Made by a program: the position numbers and the translations under genes
The notes under the pieces: generated by a model
Told to the model about the DNA's origin: nothing
Databases searched by the model: none
The model's input: the letters and a program-made list of their open reading frames with translations, nothing else
Part shown: in pieces, positions 7,976 through 16,765 of the stretch
How the letters are laid out: every line of letters begins with the position of its first letter
Numbering within the stretch: the stretch's first letter is position 1
From: Puniceibacterium sp. IMCC21224
Lineage (GTDB): Bacteria; Pseudomonadota; Alphaproteobacteria; Rhodobacterales; Rhodobacteraceae
DNA length: 64,000 bases
Assembly (NCBI RefSeq): GCF_001038505.1
Contig: NZ_LDPY01000001.1
Location: 1,674,001-1,738,000 of the forward strand
Direction: 5' to 3'

Positions 7976-8818
7976 TCAGCCGGTATAGCGGTATCCGCGC
8001 CCATGCACTGTCTCGATCACACCGGGATGACGGCGGTCCGGGTCCAGTTTGCGGCGCAGGGTCAGGATGTGCTGCTCCAATGCGCGGCTGTTGGCGTGAA
8101 ATGTCTGGCCCCAGCCGGTGTCATACAGGTCATCTTTGGAACAAACGTCACCCGATCGGCGGCGGAAAATCTCGATCAACTTGAGATCGCGCAGGGTCAG
8201 ATCGCTGAGTGTCCCGTCGCAGTCGACCGTCATCTGACGCGGGTTGATGGTTGTGTGACCAAAGCCAAAACTGTCTGGGTCGGGGGGCGTACCATGCGCC
8301 GAACGTGCCGGTCGGGCCATCACTGCGATCCCAGCGAGGGCGCAGAGCAACACACCGCCAACAAGCAGGATCAGCGGCGTGTGGTTGGTATCGCCCTCAA
8401 TCAGGAAACGGTGATCGTCTGCCACACGCCCGAGCGCCGTGGCCAGGTCGGGGCCACTGATATCCAAACAGCGCAGTGGCGTGCATTGATAGTAGCGCTC
8501 TGCGCCTTTCGACGCGATATCCCACACTGGCGTCGTCGACGTGGCTCTGAGTGCGTTCAGGCGTTCGATGTCTGACAGGATGTGCTCTTCGGACACATGG
8601 GGAATGGTGTTGGCGGGGGGAAAGACACGAGTGCCGCGGCTGTCCCAGATCACCATTGTCTTGATGATCGGTTCGGCCCAGATCGCAAATCTCAGCGCGC
8701 TGGGATCAAGCGACATCCAAGGTGTCACCAGACGATCAAGATAGTCATCCGGCGTGTCGATTGTACCGCCAGACAGCGGCAGCATCAGGGCAGATATGAT
8801 CAGAGCGCGGCGCAGCAT
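7976..8818 (-). CDS. Membrane-anchored regulator: N-terminal periplasmic sensor, C-terminal OmpR-type winged helix
   Basis: 280 residues. Residues 1-18 look like a signal peptide or anchor, about 20-145 would be periplasmic, 148-168 is a clear membrane segment (LILLVGGVLLCALAGIAVM), and 185-280 is a transcriptional regulatory C domain ending in RRKLDPDRRHPGVIETVHGRGYRY, typical of OmpR/PhoB winged helices. There is no receiver domain. This domain order is the reverse of ToxR and CadC, where the winged helix is N-terminal. C112 and C117 (CTPLRC) in the periplasmic part could form a disulfide. It heads the operon with the Sel1 and four-helix proteins, its likely targets. The signal it senses is unknown. 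Confidence 0.82.
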   Translation of the reverse strand: MLRRALIISALMLPLSGGTIDTPDDYLDRLVTPWMSLDPSALRFAIWAEPIIKTMVIWDSRGTRVFPPANTIPHVSEEHILSDIERLNALRATSTTPVWDIASKGAERYYQCTPLRCLDISGPDLATALGRVADDHRFLIEGDTNHTPLILLVGGVLLCALAGIAVMARPARSAHGTPPDPDSFGFGHTTINPRQMTVDCDGTLSDLTLRDLKLIEIFRRRSGDVCSKDDLYDTGWGQTFHANSRALEQHILTLRRKLDPDRRHPGVIETVHGRGYRYTG

Positions 8819-9000
8819 GTGACATCAATGCGCAAGGCCACGTGGCGTGGCAATTGGGCGTTGGTCGGTACTGCACGCCCGGCGGCGCCAGGCGATGGGT
8901 CCGTCAGGGAATAGGGGGCGACCGGGTGAAACTGAAACGGCGCGGCGTTGCCGCCGCGCCCTCAATCACAATGTCTGGTCTGGTTCAGTGGCGGCGCTGA

Positions 9001-11232
9001 TCAGCCCTTGGGGCGTCTGGGGACATCGTTGCCGCCCGGCTTTCCTGCGGGTTTGCCCGTAGACTTCGCACCCGGTTTGCCAAAGGGCTTGCCACCGCCA
9101 GGTTTCGCGCCCGGTTTAAAGCTGCTCTTGCCGCTGGGTTTACCCTTGGCGCCGGGGGGCACAAAGCGTTTCGACGTGTCAGTCGCTTTGGGCTCCGGGG
9201 CTTTGGCGGGGCCATCGGCGCGGGCATATGATTTGCCTGCGCCCCCGTCGGTGGATTTTCCATATGGTTTGCCGCCGGGCTTGCCATCAGATTTGCCAAA
9301 CGGTTTGCCGTGGGGGCGGTCCTCGGACTTGCCATACGGTTTCCCGCCGGGTTTTCCAAACGACTTGCCACCGGGTTTTCCATCCGGCTTGCCATAGGAT
9401 TTGCCGTGGGGTTTGTCGCTGCTGCGGGCTGGACCTCTGGCATCATCGCTGCGCGGCGCACGCGGCTTGTGAATTTCTTTGTGCGCTTCTTCTGGCGGAT
9501 GCTTGGGCTCGGACGCCGTATCGGCGTAAGACCGCGGGGTGCTGCGTTCATAGGCGGGCTTGGGGCCTGAAGCCGGGGCCGAGCGCGGAGCGCGACGTTC
9601 GCGGGGACCAGAATCTCGGGGACCAGAGTCACGACGGGGCGGAGCCGAAAGCGTGGGCGGTGTGGCAAGCCGGGTGATGGTGACCCCGCCCTCAAGCTCG
9701 CCCGCGTCACCGATAGCGGCGACAAAGCGGTCGGCATCGGCGGCAGCAAGTTCAACAAAGCTCTCGGTTTCCTGCACCCGGATCGCGCCAAGGCTGTTCT
9801 TGTCCACATCACCCGCGCGGCACAGCAATGGCAGCAGCCAGCGCGCTTCGGCCCGCTCATTGCGGCCAACCGAGACGGTGAACCAGACTGACGGGCCGAA
9901 TTCGCGCGGCGCGCGTTCGGCGCGGGCAGGTTTGGAGTCGGGGGGCGACAGATCTTCGGGTGCAGAGCGGCGCGACTGATGCAGCCGCAGATAGGCGGTG
10001 GCCAGCTGCATTGGCGTAAACGTCTCGCTTAGCTTGGTGGCAAAGGCCTCTTGGTTTTCGTTGGCGGCTTCGGTCCAGGCCGGGTCGGTCAGCAGACGCT
10101 CTTCTTCGCGCGCGACGATGTCATCGGCCGACGGGGGCACGGTCCACTCGGCCGTCAGCTTGGCGAATTTCAGCAGGCGCTGTGCCTTGGAACGCACCTT
10201 GGGTGCAACGATCAGGGCGGAAATCCCCTTGCGGCCCGCGCGACCGGTGCGGCCTGAGCGGTGCAACAGCGTTTCCGAATTCGACGGCAGTTCAGCGTGA
10301 ATCACCAGCTCAAGATTGGGCAGGTCGATGCCGCGCGCCGCCACATCCGTCGCGACGCAGACACGGGCGCGACCATCGCGCATGGCTTGCAATGCGTGGG
10401 TGCGTTCGGATTGCGACAGCTCGCCGGACAGCGACACGGTGGCAAAGCCGCGGTTGGTCAGACGGGCGGTAAGGCGGGCGACCATGGCGCGGGTGTTGGC
10501 AAAGACCAGCGCGTTCTGGGCGTCATGGAACAGCAGCAGGTTAATGACGGCATGTTCGGCATCGTGTTGCGATACGTTGAGCGCCTGATATTCGATATCC
10601 GCGTGCTGTCGGGTGCCGGCGGCAGTGTTTACGCGGGCGGCGTCGCGCTGATATTGTTTTGCCAGCGTGGCGATCATCGGCGGCACGGTGGCCGAGAACA
10701 TCAGTGTGCGGCGGTCATCCGGGGATTCGCCCAGCATAAACTCTAGATCTTCGCGAAAGCCAAGGTCGAGCATCTCGTCCGCTTCGTCCAGCACGATGGC
10801 GCGAATACCCGACAGATCGAGCGAGTTACGCTGGATGTGGTCGCGCAGACGACCGGGTGTGCCGACAACAATATGCGCGCCGCGCTCCAGCGTGCGTTTC
10901 TCGGTGCGCATGTCCATGCCGCCGACACAGGTCGCGACCTGTGCACCGGTTTTGGCGTAAAGCCAGGTGATTTCGCGCTGCACCTGAAACGCCAGTTCGC
11001 GGGTCGGTGCCACAATCAGCGCCAGCGGCGTGGCTGCGCGGCCCATGCGGCCATCTTCGTCCAGCAGCGTATCGGCAATGGCGAGGCCAAAACCCACCGT
11101 TTTACCCGATCCGGTCTGGGCCGACACCAGCATGTCGCGGCCCGCAAGCGCGGGATCGGTCACGGCCTCTTGCACCGGAGTGAGAGTTTCGTAGCCTTTT
11201 TCGGCTAGCGCATCGGCGAGAGTCTGGATCAT
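9001..11232 (-). CDS. DEAD-box RNA helicase with DbpA-type RNA-binding domain and low-complexity tail
   Basis: ATP-dependent RNA helicase, 743 residues, of the CsdA/DeaD group acting in ribosome assembly or mRNA turnover. Motifs: TPVQ (Q motif) near 18-21, AQTGSGKT 38-45, PTRELA, TPGR, DEAD 149-152, SAT 180-182, and HRSGRTGR 323-330. A DbpA-like RNA-binding fold spans about 446-522 (VWFTVSVGRNERAEARWLLP). Residues 523-743 are a disordered tail rich in G, K, P, S and R with repeated GKPxGKS units. The ATG at 11232 is chosen over one 21 bases upstream because AGGA precedes it and the N-terminus then begins at the Q-motif helix. Transcribed alone. Confidence 0.93.
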   Translation of the reverse strand: MIQTLADALAEKGYETLTPVQEAVTDPALAGRDMLVSAQTGSGKTVGFGLAIADTLLDEDGRMGRAATPLALIVAPTRELAFQVQREITWLYAKTGAQVATCVGGMDMRTEKRTLERGAHIVVGTPGRLRDHIQRNSLDLSGIRAIVLDEADEMLDLGFREDLEFMLGESPDDRRTLMFSATVPPMIATLAKQYQRDAARVNTAAGTRQHADIEYQALNVSQHDAEHAVINLLLFHDAQNALVFANTRAMVARLTARLTNRGFATVSLSGELSQSERTHALQAMRDGRARVCVATDVAARGIDLPNLELVIHAELPSNSETLLHRSGRTGRAGRKGISALIVAPKVRSKAQRLLKFAKLTAEWTVPPSADDIVAREEERLLTDPAWTEAANENQEAFATKLSETFTPMQLATAYLRLHQSRRSAPEDLSPPDSKPARAERAPREFGPSVWFTVSVGRNERAEARWLLPLLCRAGDVDKNSLGAIRVQETESFVELAAADADRFVAAIGDAGELEGGVTITRLATPPTLSAPPRRDSGPRDSGPRERRAPRSAPASGPKPAYERSTPRSYADTASEPKHPPEEAHKEIHKPRAPRSDDARGPARSSDKPHGKSYGKPDGKPGGKSFGKPGGKPYGKSEDRPHGKPFGKSDGKPGGKPYGKSTDGGAGKSYARADGPAKAPEPKATDTSKRFVPPGAKGKPSGKSSFKPGAKPGGGKPFGKPGAKSTGKPAGKPGGNDVPRRPKG
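9252..9417 (-). repeat. Tandem degenerate GKP repeats inside the helicase gene
   Basis: About 12-15-bp units encode GKPxGKS-like peptides (GKSFGKPGGKPYGKS is one run). Copies differ at several bases, so this is an old, drifting coding repeat, although length change by slippage remains possible. Confidence 0.7.
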
Positions 11233-11375
11233 GTGGCAGTGTCCTGATAGCATCCGAGGCCGGGCGGCTCGGCCAAGCGTCGGTCCCTAATGCGGATTGC
11301 CCCCATTGTATAGGGGCGATTGCTGCATCGTGCAATCCGCGCCGGTTCCGGCCCCGTGACGTTGGGGCGCGCGGC

Positions 11376-12731
11376 TCAGCTGCGCAGGTCGCGCAGCGGT
11401 GAGCGGCGCATCGCCAGCAGTGCAGGCAGCAGGGCGCAGAGCAGTGCCAGCGTCAGAAACCCCGCCGCCAGATGCAGTTCGGTCCAGCCCGGCGCGGCGC
11501 TGATCTGGATCGAGGTGCGTGCGGTCAATATCCGCGATAGCATCGCGGCCGCACCGATCCCAAGGCCAAGGCCCAGAACGGTACCAATCGTCAGCAGGGT
11601 GGCGGCGTAGCTCCAGACCACGGCCAGCAGGAACCGAGGCGCCGCGCCAAGCGCGCGCAGCACGGCAAGGTTGCGGGCAAACAGTCGGGCGATCATCATC
11701 AGCCCGGCCAGAATAGCCACGGCGACAAGGATCTGGCTGACAATTGTCAGCAACGACATCGCCGCGCGCACATCCGCCGCCAGCCCGTGCAACTGGCTCA
11801 GCACCGCGCCGGGAAAGAAGGCCATCATGTCCGCGCGCGAAAATTGAGTGCGCAGGGCGTAGCTTTGATAGATCTGTTCGGGCTTGATCAGGACGGCGGG
11901 GGTGCCGGGGAAAAGGTCAGGCGTAAAGGGCGGGCCGATCTGTTCGGCTGTCGCGGCGTTGTGACCATTGGCCAGTCCATGCAGTTCCCATACGATTTCG
12001 ACCGGGACAAGGATCGCGCGATCCCACGGGCTGCCGGTGGGGGGCAGCTTTCCGACCACCTTGTAGTGAATATCGTGATGCTCGTGATCGTCGTGGCCAT
12101 CTTCGTCGTCGTGAACCTCGGCTTCGATCTCGACCGCGCCATGGCTTGGCACAACCTCATCCCCGATCTCGACAGGGGCAAAGGCCCCAGCGACTGCCTC
12201 TTCATGGGCACTGAACATTCGGCCTGCAATCCGGTCGTCGGACAGGTGGGTGACAAAATCAGCGGTCGTGCCGACAACCGGATGGCCCTGCCAGTTGTCG
12301 CCAAAGGCCAGCGGCGCGGCAAAGCTGACACCATCAGCTTGTTCGATCTCGGCATATTGCGCGCCACTCAGCAGCGGCAGGTCGTTGGGCTGAAGGTAGA
12401 CAGCGGTCAGCAGCGATGTGATCTCGGACCCGGGCGCGGTGACGATCAGATCGAATTTGTCTGCGGCGCGGGCGCTGCCTTGTCGCAAGGCGCGCTCTTG
12501 TGCGGTCAGCCCCACCCCCAGCGCCACCGAAAGCGCCACCAGCCCGATAAACACCAGATTGACCGGCGCAAAGCGGCGCAGCATGGATGTGGTAAGCGCG
12601 CCGGGGGCGAGGCCGCGTGACACCCATAGTGCGATCACCACGGTGGGGAGCAGGAGGGCGACCAGTATCGCAGTATCCTGAAGCGTGTTAGGCAATGCGA
12701 CCCAGAGATTGGTCAGAATGTCAGGCAGCAT
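11376..12731 (-). CDS. ABC transporter permease (FtsX/MacB-type) with a His-rich periplasmic loop
   Basis: Inner-membrane permease, 451 residues. A first membrane segment lies at about 20-38 and a second near 57-75; a large periplasmic domain follows; three more segments lie in the C-terminal third, in the FtsX-like arrangement ending MRRSPLRDLRS. Residues 207-222 hold VHDDEDGHDDHEHHD, a strong divalent-metal site, most likely for zinc. The ATG at 12731 overlaps the stop of the ATPase gene by 11 bases (translational coupling); the longer open frame is out of context. The neighbouring ATPase and DUF3299 protein resemble components of the Vibrio zinc-regulated zrg system as I recall it. Zinc import or export is an inference. 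Confidence 0.82.
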   Translation of the reverse strand: MLPDILTNLWVALPNTLQDTAILVALLLPTVVIALWVSRGLAPGALTTSMLRRFAPVNLVFIGLVALSVALGVGLTAQERALRQGSARAADKFDLIVTAPGSEITSLLTAVYLQPNDLPLLSGAQYAEIEQADGVSFAAPLAFGDNWQGHPVVGTTADFVTHLSDDRIAGRMFSAHEEAVAGAFAPVEIGDEVVPSHGAVEIEAEVHDDEDGHDDHEHHDIHYKVVGKLPPTGSPWDRAILVPVEIVWELHGLANGHNAATAEQIGPPFTPDLFPGTPAVLIKPEQIYQSYALRTQFSRADMMAFFPGAVLSQLHGLAADVRAAMSLLTIVSQILVAVAILAGLMMIARLFARNLAVLRALGAAPRFLLAVVWSYAATLLTIGTVLGLGLGIGAAAMLSRILTARTSIQISAAPGWTELHLAAGFLTLALLCALLPALLAMRRSPLRDLRS

Positions 12732-13407
12732 GTTTGGGGGCCTCCGCGGTGCCATCGCTTAGCGTCAGGGTCTGGCCAAGCCGCCAGGCCAAAGTGTCGT
12801 CATGGGTCACGCAGATCAGGCCAAGGCCAGTACGCCGCGCCGCATCCAGCAGATCGTCCGTCAGCCGGTCGGCATTGGCGCGGTCAAGGCTGGCGGTGGG
12901 TTCGTCCGCGAGCAGCACTGCGGGGTTCTGTGCCAGCGCGCGGGCCACGGCAATGCGCTGTCGTTCGCCGCCGGAATAGGTCGCGGCGCGGCGCTGGTCC
13001 TTTGGATCCAGTCCAAGCGCGGCCAGTGCCGATGCCGCGCGATCCAGAATTTCCGCGCGCTCGGCTCGGGGGGCAAACAGCCGCGCGACAGCGGCATTCT
13101 CAAGCGCAGGAAGTTCGTCAAACAACAGGAAATCCTGAAAGATCTGACCGATATGGCGGCGGCGAAAATCGCCCGCTTTGGCGTCGGACAGGCACGCCAG
13201 ATCGGTATCGCCCCATAGGATCTGGCCCCGCGCGACCGGCAAAAGCCCTGCCAACACATGTAACAGCGTGGATTTGCCTGCCCCTGACGGGCCACGAATG
13301 GCCAGGCTCTGACCCGCGGGAAGGGAAAACTGCGGCAGATCCAGCAAAATGCGACCAGACGGGGCGGTGACATGGATGTCGTGCAAGGTCAAAGTCAACG
13401 ACGTCAT
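12721..13407 (-). CDS. ABC transporter ATP-binding protein (LolD/MacB-type)
   Basis: Cytoplasmic ATPase of 228 residues energising the permease encoded downstream. Walker A is GPSGAGKST, the signature is YSGGERQRIAVARAL, Walker B is VLLADEPTASLD, and the H-loop is CVTHDD. Its size and the LolD-like spacing fit partners of FtsX-type permeases that work by mechanotransmission and not by transport through a channel. The ATG at 13407 begins 4 bases after the stop of the DUF3299 gene; longer readings would overlap that gene by 50 bases. The end overlaps the permease start. Confidence 0.92.
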   Translation of the reverse strand: MTSLTLTLHDIHVTAPSGRILLDLPQFSLPAGQSLAIRGPSGAGKSTLLHVLAGLLPVARGQILWGDTDLACLSDAKAGDFRRRHIGQIFQDFLLFDELPALENAAVARLFAPRAERAEILDRAASALAALGLDPKDQRRAATYSGGERQRIAVARALAQNPAVLLADEPTASLDRANADRLTDDLLDAARRTGLGLICVTHDDTLAWRLGQTLTLSDGTAEAPKHAA

Positions 13408-13411
13408 CGGC

Positions 13412-13840
13412 TCAGGCCCGTGAGAAGGTTGCATTGGTGATACGCACCTTTGAATAAAAACCAAGCTCGGGGTCGGTGTAGTCCCCCAGATCTAGCGTGC
13501 CAGTTACATGGACCGGCACGTTGAACGGGATCACCTGCACTATGCGGCGGGCATAGATCGCAAGGATGTCGCGCGGCCATGTGGTGCCGGGTTCGCAGAA
13601 CGGGCAGACAGCCATCGGGCGCTTGGTCAGCACAAAGAAATCGGATTCCGCCTTGAGCGGCGGCGCCATGAAGCCCGAGACCGTAATGCGCCCATCCTTG
13701 TAGGCCAGCGCCACGTCGGAAAAGCTCAGATCCTTGTTGTAGAGGTCACGCATCCTGATCGGACCTTCTTGCGCGGCATGTCCGCGGTATGGGGTCGCGA
13801 GGGTTGCGGCAAGCGCGGTCAAAAGGGTGCGTCGGTGCAT
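13412..13840 (-). CDS. DUF3299-like exported protein
   Basis: 142 residues with an N-terminal RRTLLTALAATLATP that could be a Tat or Sec signal, cleaved near HAA. The mature protein has the features I associate with DUF3299: an early ISVSGFMAPP-like strand (here ITVSGFMAPPLKAESDFFVL), the CPFCEPGTTWP motif with two cysteines, then PFNVPVHVTGTLDLG and DPELGFYSKVRI. The CxxC may bind metal or be redox-active. The start at 13840 has GGGAGAG upstream. It is the first gene of the ABC operon, 115 bp after the end of phoA. The function of DUF3299 is not established; its company suggests metal handling in the periplasm. Confidence 0.8.
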   Translation of the reverse strand: MHRRTLLTALAATLATPYRGHAAQEGPIRMRDLYNKDLSFSDVALAYKDGRITVSGFMAPPLKAESDFFVLTKRPMAVCPFCEPGTTWPRDILAIYARRIVQVIPFNVPVHVTGTLDLGDYTDPELGFYSKVRITNATFSRA

Positions 13841-13955
13841 CTGTGCTCTCCCTTCGGGGGGGTATGGCGGGGGTGGACGTCTTGCAGACAGTGTAGCGGA
13901 AAAACGCAAAACCGGGCCAAGAGGGTGGCCCGGTCTGATATCGTTCAAGCCGGGA

Positions 13956-15455
13956 TTATTCGACGGTGACGGCCTGACGCATCACGTGGAAGATCACGTT
14001 CTGCTCGATCACACCGTTAAAGAGATGCGCCCAGGGGCCCTGTGCAAAGATTGCAACATCTTCACCCGAGTGGGTTTCCGACGAGGCGGGGATCAGCGCC
14101 TGCTGGATGTAGTCGGGATCCATTGCTTCTTCGTCGGTCACGTCGGGGCGAACGCCGGAATAGGTGCCGTCGGCCTGTTCCTTAAGAACCGAACCAACGC
14201 CGTTGAGGTAGCCGGCCACGGTGTAGGGCTTGCCATCGGCGCCAAGCAGCGGCTCACCGGTGTTCATCATGCCGTTATCGTTGATGTCCATGCACAGGCC
14301 GGTGATGTGCGATCCGCGTCCGCAATAGCCGTTGAACGCGATGGCATGTTCATGGTCCGCAGTCACGATGATCAGCGTGTCCTCGGGGTTGGTCAGCTCC
14401 ATCGCCTTGCGGATGGCGGCGTTGAAGGCGACACCGTCCGTCAGGGTGCGGTGCAGGTTGCCATCATGGTTGGCGTGGTCGATACGGCCAGCCTCAACAG
14501 ACATATAGAAACCGTTCTCGTTGGATGAGAGCGTCTTGATCGCTGCTTCGGTCATTTCCGCGAGCGACGGCTCGCCGGTGCGGTCCTGCTCGTACATCAT
14601 GTGCGACGGTTCAAACAGGCCGAGGATCGGCGCGTTGGACCCTGTGGTGGTCAGCGCCAAGAACTCTTCTTCGGTCTGGGCGTACTGGGCTCCCATGGCC
14701 TGTGCTTCTTCGACCAGGTTACGGCCATCTGTGCGCTTGCCGGTCTTGCCTTCGGCATCAGTCACGTCTGTGCCGATAAAGTGACGGCGTCCGCCGCCCA
14801 TGGCCACGTCGATCGTGCCGGCCTTCATGGCGGCGATCAGCTGGGCTGCGATGTCTTCCTGATTGGTGCAATCTTCGGGGACGGCAGTGTTGTCTTCCCA
14901 GTTGCGGTTCACGGTCTTGGAGTAGACAGCCGCCGGGGTGGCGTGTGTCAGACGTGCGGTCGAGATGACGCCGACCGATTTGCCCATGCCTGATACGATC
15001 TCGGCAAAGGTGGTCAGTTCGTGACCCTTCATGCCCGCGCAATCATTCACAGCGACAGCGTCAGAGACGTTGATCATGGTGTTCTTGGATTTGACGCCGG
15101 TGTTCATTGCGGATGCGGTGGGGGCCGAGTCAGGCGTCTGGCCGTTGGTTGTGTAGGTTTTCACCAGAGCCGAGTTCGGGAAAGCTTCGTGTGGCTGAAC
15201 GAAATCGTCACCGGTGCCGCCGTTCAGCTGACCTTCAAACAGACGGATGGCGTAGTTGGTGCCTACGCCGTTCCCGTCGCCGGTGAACAGGATCACGTTC
15301 TTGGCGCGGCCCGTGTTGGGCATCGCGGCCATATGCGCGGCAATGGTGTCCTGGGCGGCTGTGAACCAGGGGTCATCGGCCTGTGCGATGGTCTGGGCAA
15401 ATGCGGGGGCGGCGAGTGCGGCAAAGGCGACGCCAGCAAGAAGGGTGCGTGTCAT
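13956..15455 (-). CDS. phoA: Alkaline phosphatase (PhoA-type)
   Basis: Periplasmic zinc/magnesium phosphomonoesterase, 499 residues including a signal peptide ending APAFAQ. The metal ligand D60 lies in LFTGDGNGVG, the nucleophile S110 in TPDSAPTASAMNTG, and further ligands in EAGRIDHANHDG, IIVTADHEHAIAF and SSETHSGEDV, the PhoA pattern. It would release phosphate from organic esters when phosphate is scarce. A Pho-box-like array sits 45 bp upstream of the ATG, which supports PhoB control. A DUF3299 and ABC operon follows on the same strand after 115 bp and may serve zinc supply to this zinc enzyme. Confidence 0.94.
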   Translation of the reverse strand: MTRTLLAGVAFAALAAPAFAQTIAQADDPWFTAAQDTIAAHMAAMPNTGRAKNVILFTGDGNGVGTNYAIRLFEGQLNGGTGDDFVQPHEAFPNSALVKTYTTNGQTPDSAPTASAMNTGVKSKNTMINVSDAVAVNDCAGMKGHELTTFAEIVSGMGKSVGVISTARLTHATPAAVYSKTVNRNWEDNTAVPEDCTNQEDIAAQLIAAMKAGTIDVAMGGGRRHFIGTDVTDAEGKTGKRTDGRNLVEEAQAMGAQYAQTEEEFLALTTTGSNAPILGLFEPSHMMYEQDRTGEPSLAEMTEAAIKTLSSNENGFYMSVEAGRIDHANHDGNLHRTLTDGVAFNAAIRKAMELTNPEDTLIIVTADHEHAIAFNGYCGRGSHITGLCMDINDNGMMNTGEPLLGADGKPYTVAGYLNGVGSVLKEQADGTYSGVRPDVTDEEAMDPDYIQQALIPASSETHSGEDVAIFAQGPWAHLFNGVIEQNVIFHVMRQAVTVE

Positions 15456-15500
15456 AAAAGACTCCTGAGAACTTCGGTGGGGCCGGGTTAGTCGGAGTCT

Positions 15501-15529
15501 GTGACGGTTTTATTTGGCTTTTGTGACAG
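15501..15529 (-). promoter_or_regulatory. Pho-box-like array upstream of phoA
   Basis: On the minus strand, three 7-bp units at exact 11-bp spacing: CTGTCAC (15523-15529), a degenerate GCCAAAT (15512-15518) and CCGTCAC (15501-15507). AAAA follows the first two units. The known PhoB site is built from CTGTCAT-type 7-mers with 4-bp AT-rich spacers. It ends 45 bp before the phoA ATG. Confidence 0.65.
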
Positions 15530-15616
15530 GTTGATGAGGTGTTCTTTTTCCGAGCTTTCCGGGGGCGACCCCGCGTTATGTACGCCTGAGGGCGTTGGCG
15601 TGGGCGGTGGGACTGC

Positions 15617-15644
15617 AAAAGGCCGCAGCGGGTGCTGCGGCCTT
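15617..15644 (-). terminator. Intrinsic terminator of the LLM-TRAP operon
   Basis: A perfect 10-bp stem (AAGGCCGCAG with CTGCGGCCTT) and a 6-nt loop, ending in TTTT on the minus strand, 30 bp after the DctP stop. It separates this operon from phoA. Confidence 0.85.
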
Positions 15645-15673
15645 GGGACGTTTGATGTGATCTGAATGGAAGA

Positions 15674-16732
15674 TTAATTCAGATCGCTGGAATAGGCTGT
15701 GTCCAGATCCGCTTCGGCCTCGGACACAGCGGTGGTCAGCGCCTCAAAGATCTCTGGCCCGCCTTCGACATTTTCCTGGAACCACGAATAAACCGGCTCG
15801 GCCGCCGCGCGGAACGCCTCTTTCTCTTCGGGGGTCGGCACGTAGAGATCGCCGCCCGCCGCGACGAAATCCTCATAGGCCTGGATCGACTTGCGCTTGG
15901 GCGAGGCAAAGGTGGCCTGCTGAAGCTCGGCAAAACCATCGACCACGACGCGGCGCATGTCCTCGGGCATCGACAGGAAATTTTCGTTGTTCATCACCCA
16001 GATGGCCCCCATGTAGGCGTGACCGTCGAGGGTCAGGTATTTCAGCCCGGCCTCTGGGAACTTCATGTTCATGATGTCGGTGATGCCGTTCTTGGACCCC
16101 TCAACCACGCCAGTCTGAAGCGAGGTGAACAGTTCCGGCCAGGAAATCGGCGTGGGTGACGCCCCCAGCGCCTTGACCAGTTCCTGCGGCAGATCGGCCA
16201 CCACGGTGCGGATCTTAAGCCCGGCCAGATCCTCGGGCTTGGTCACGCGGTGCTGAGTGTTGGCAAAGTTGCGCCAGCCCCCCGTATTGCCGATGGTCAT
16301 CACGCGGATGGTGTCGCCGGATGACGCCAGCGCCATGTCGCGCATGGTGCGGGTGAAATCGCCGGACAGCACCGCCTCGGCGACGCGGTCACTCGACATC
16401 AGGTATGGCAGGTCGAGCACCTGAACATAGGGAAAGATGCCGGCCGCCCCGCCAGAGGTGGTGACAAACACGTCGATCGACCCGTCCGCCACACCCTGAA
16501 GGCATTCCGCCCCGCCCGAGCAAAGCTGCGTGCCGATAAACAGCTCAACCGCGATGGCACCATTCGATGCGGATTCAACGTAGTTTTTGAACACGACAAG
16601 GCCGTCGTAATCTTCGTCATTGTCGTTCGAATTGGCGGTGGCGCGAATGGTGTATTCCTGCGCTGTCGCGGTCATGGCTGTGCCTGCGAGCAGGGCGGCG
16701 GTGAGCGCCGCTGTGGTAAGACCTTTGAGCAT
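15674..16732 (-). CDS. dctP: TRAP transporter substrate-binding protein (DctP family)
   Basis: Periplasmic binding protein, 352 residues with a signal peptide cleaved near TATAQ. The family core is visible: GTQLCSGGAECLQGVADGSIDV, VLDLPYLMSS, and GLKIRTVVADLPQELVKALGASPTPISW followed by SLQTGVVEGSKNG, where the conserved Arg binds the carboxylate of the ligand. It captures the solute for the DctQM permease encoded just upstream. It is the last gene of the operon, followed by a strong terminator. Gene order Q-M-P differs from the more common P-Q-M. The ligand is unknown; the flavin monooxygenase genes in the same operon suggest a compound that is oxidised after uptake. Confidence 0.94.
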   Translation of the reverse strand: MLKGLTTAALTAALLAGTAMTATAQEYTIRATANSNDNDEDYDGLVVFKNYVESASNGAIAVELFIGTQLCSGGAECLQGVADGSIDVFVTTSGGAAGIFPYVQVLDLPYLMSSDRVAEAVLSGDFTRTMRDMALASSGDTIRVMTIGNTGGWRNFANTQHRVTKPEDLAGLKIRTVVADLPQELVKALGASPTPISWPELFTSLQTGVVEGSKNGITDIMNMKFPEAGLKYLTLDGHAYMGAIWVMNNENFLSMPEDMRRVVVDGFAELQQATFASPKRKSIQAYEDFVAAGGDLYVPTPEEKEAFRAAAEPVYSWFQENVEGGPEIFEALTTAVSEAEADLDTAYSSDLN

Positions 16733-16765
16733 TCTGTGAACTCCCTATGCTGGATGGTCGGTGGA

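Noticed and set aside
11787..12620. 277-codon plus-strand frame over the ABC permease
   Set aside because: Antisense shadow of a gene with clear family match and coupled start.
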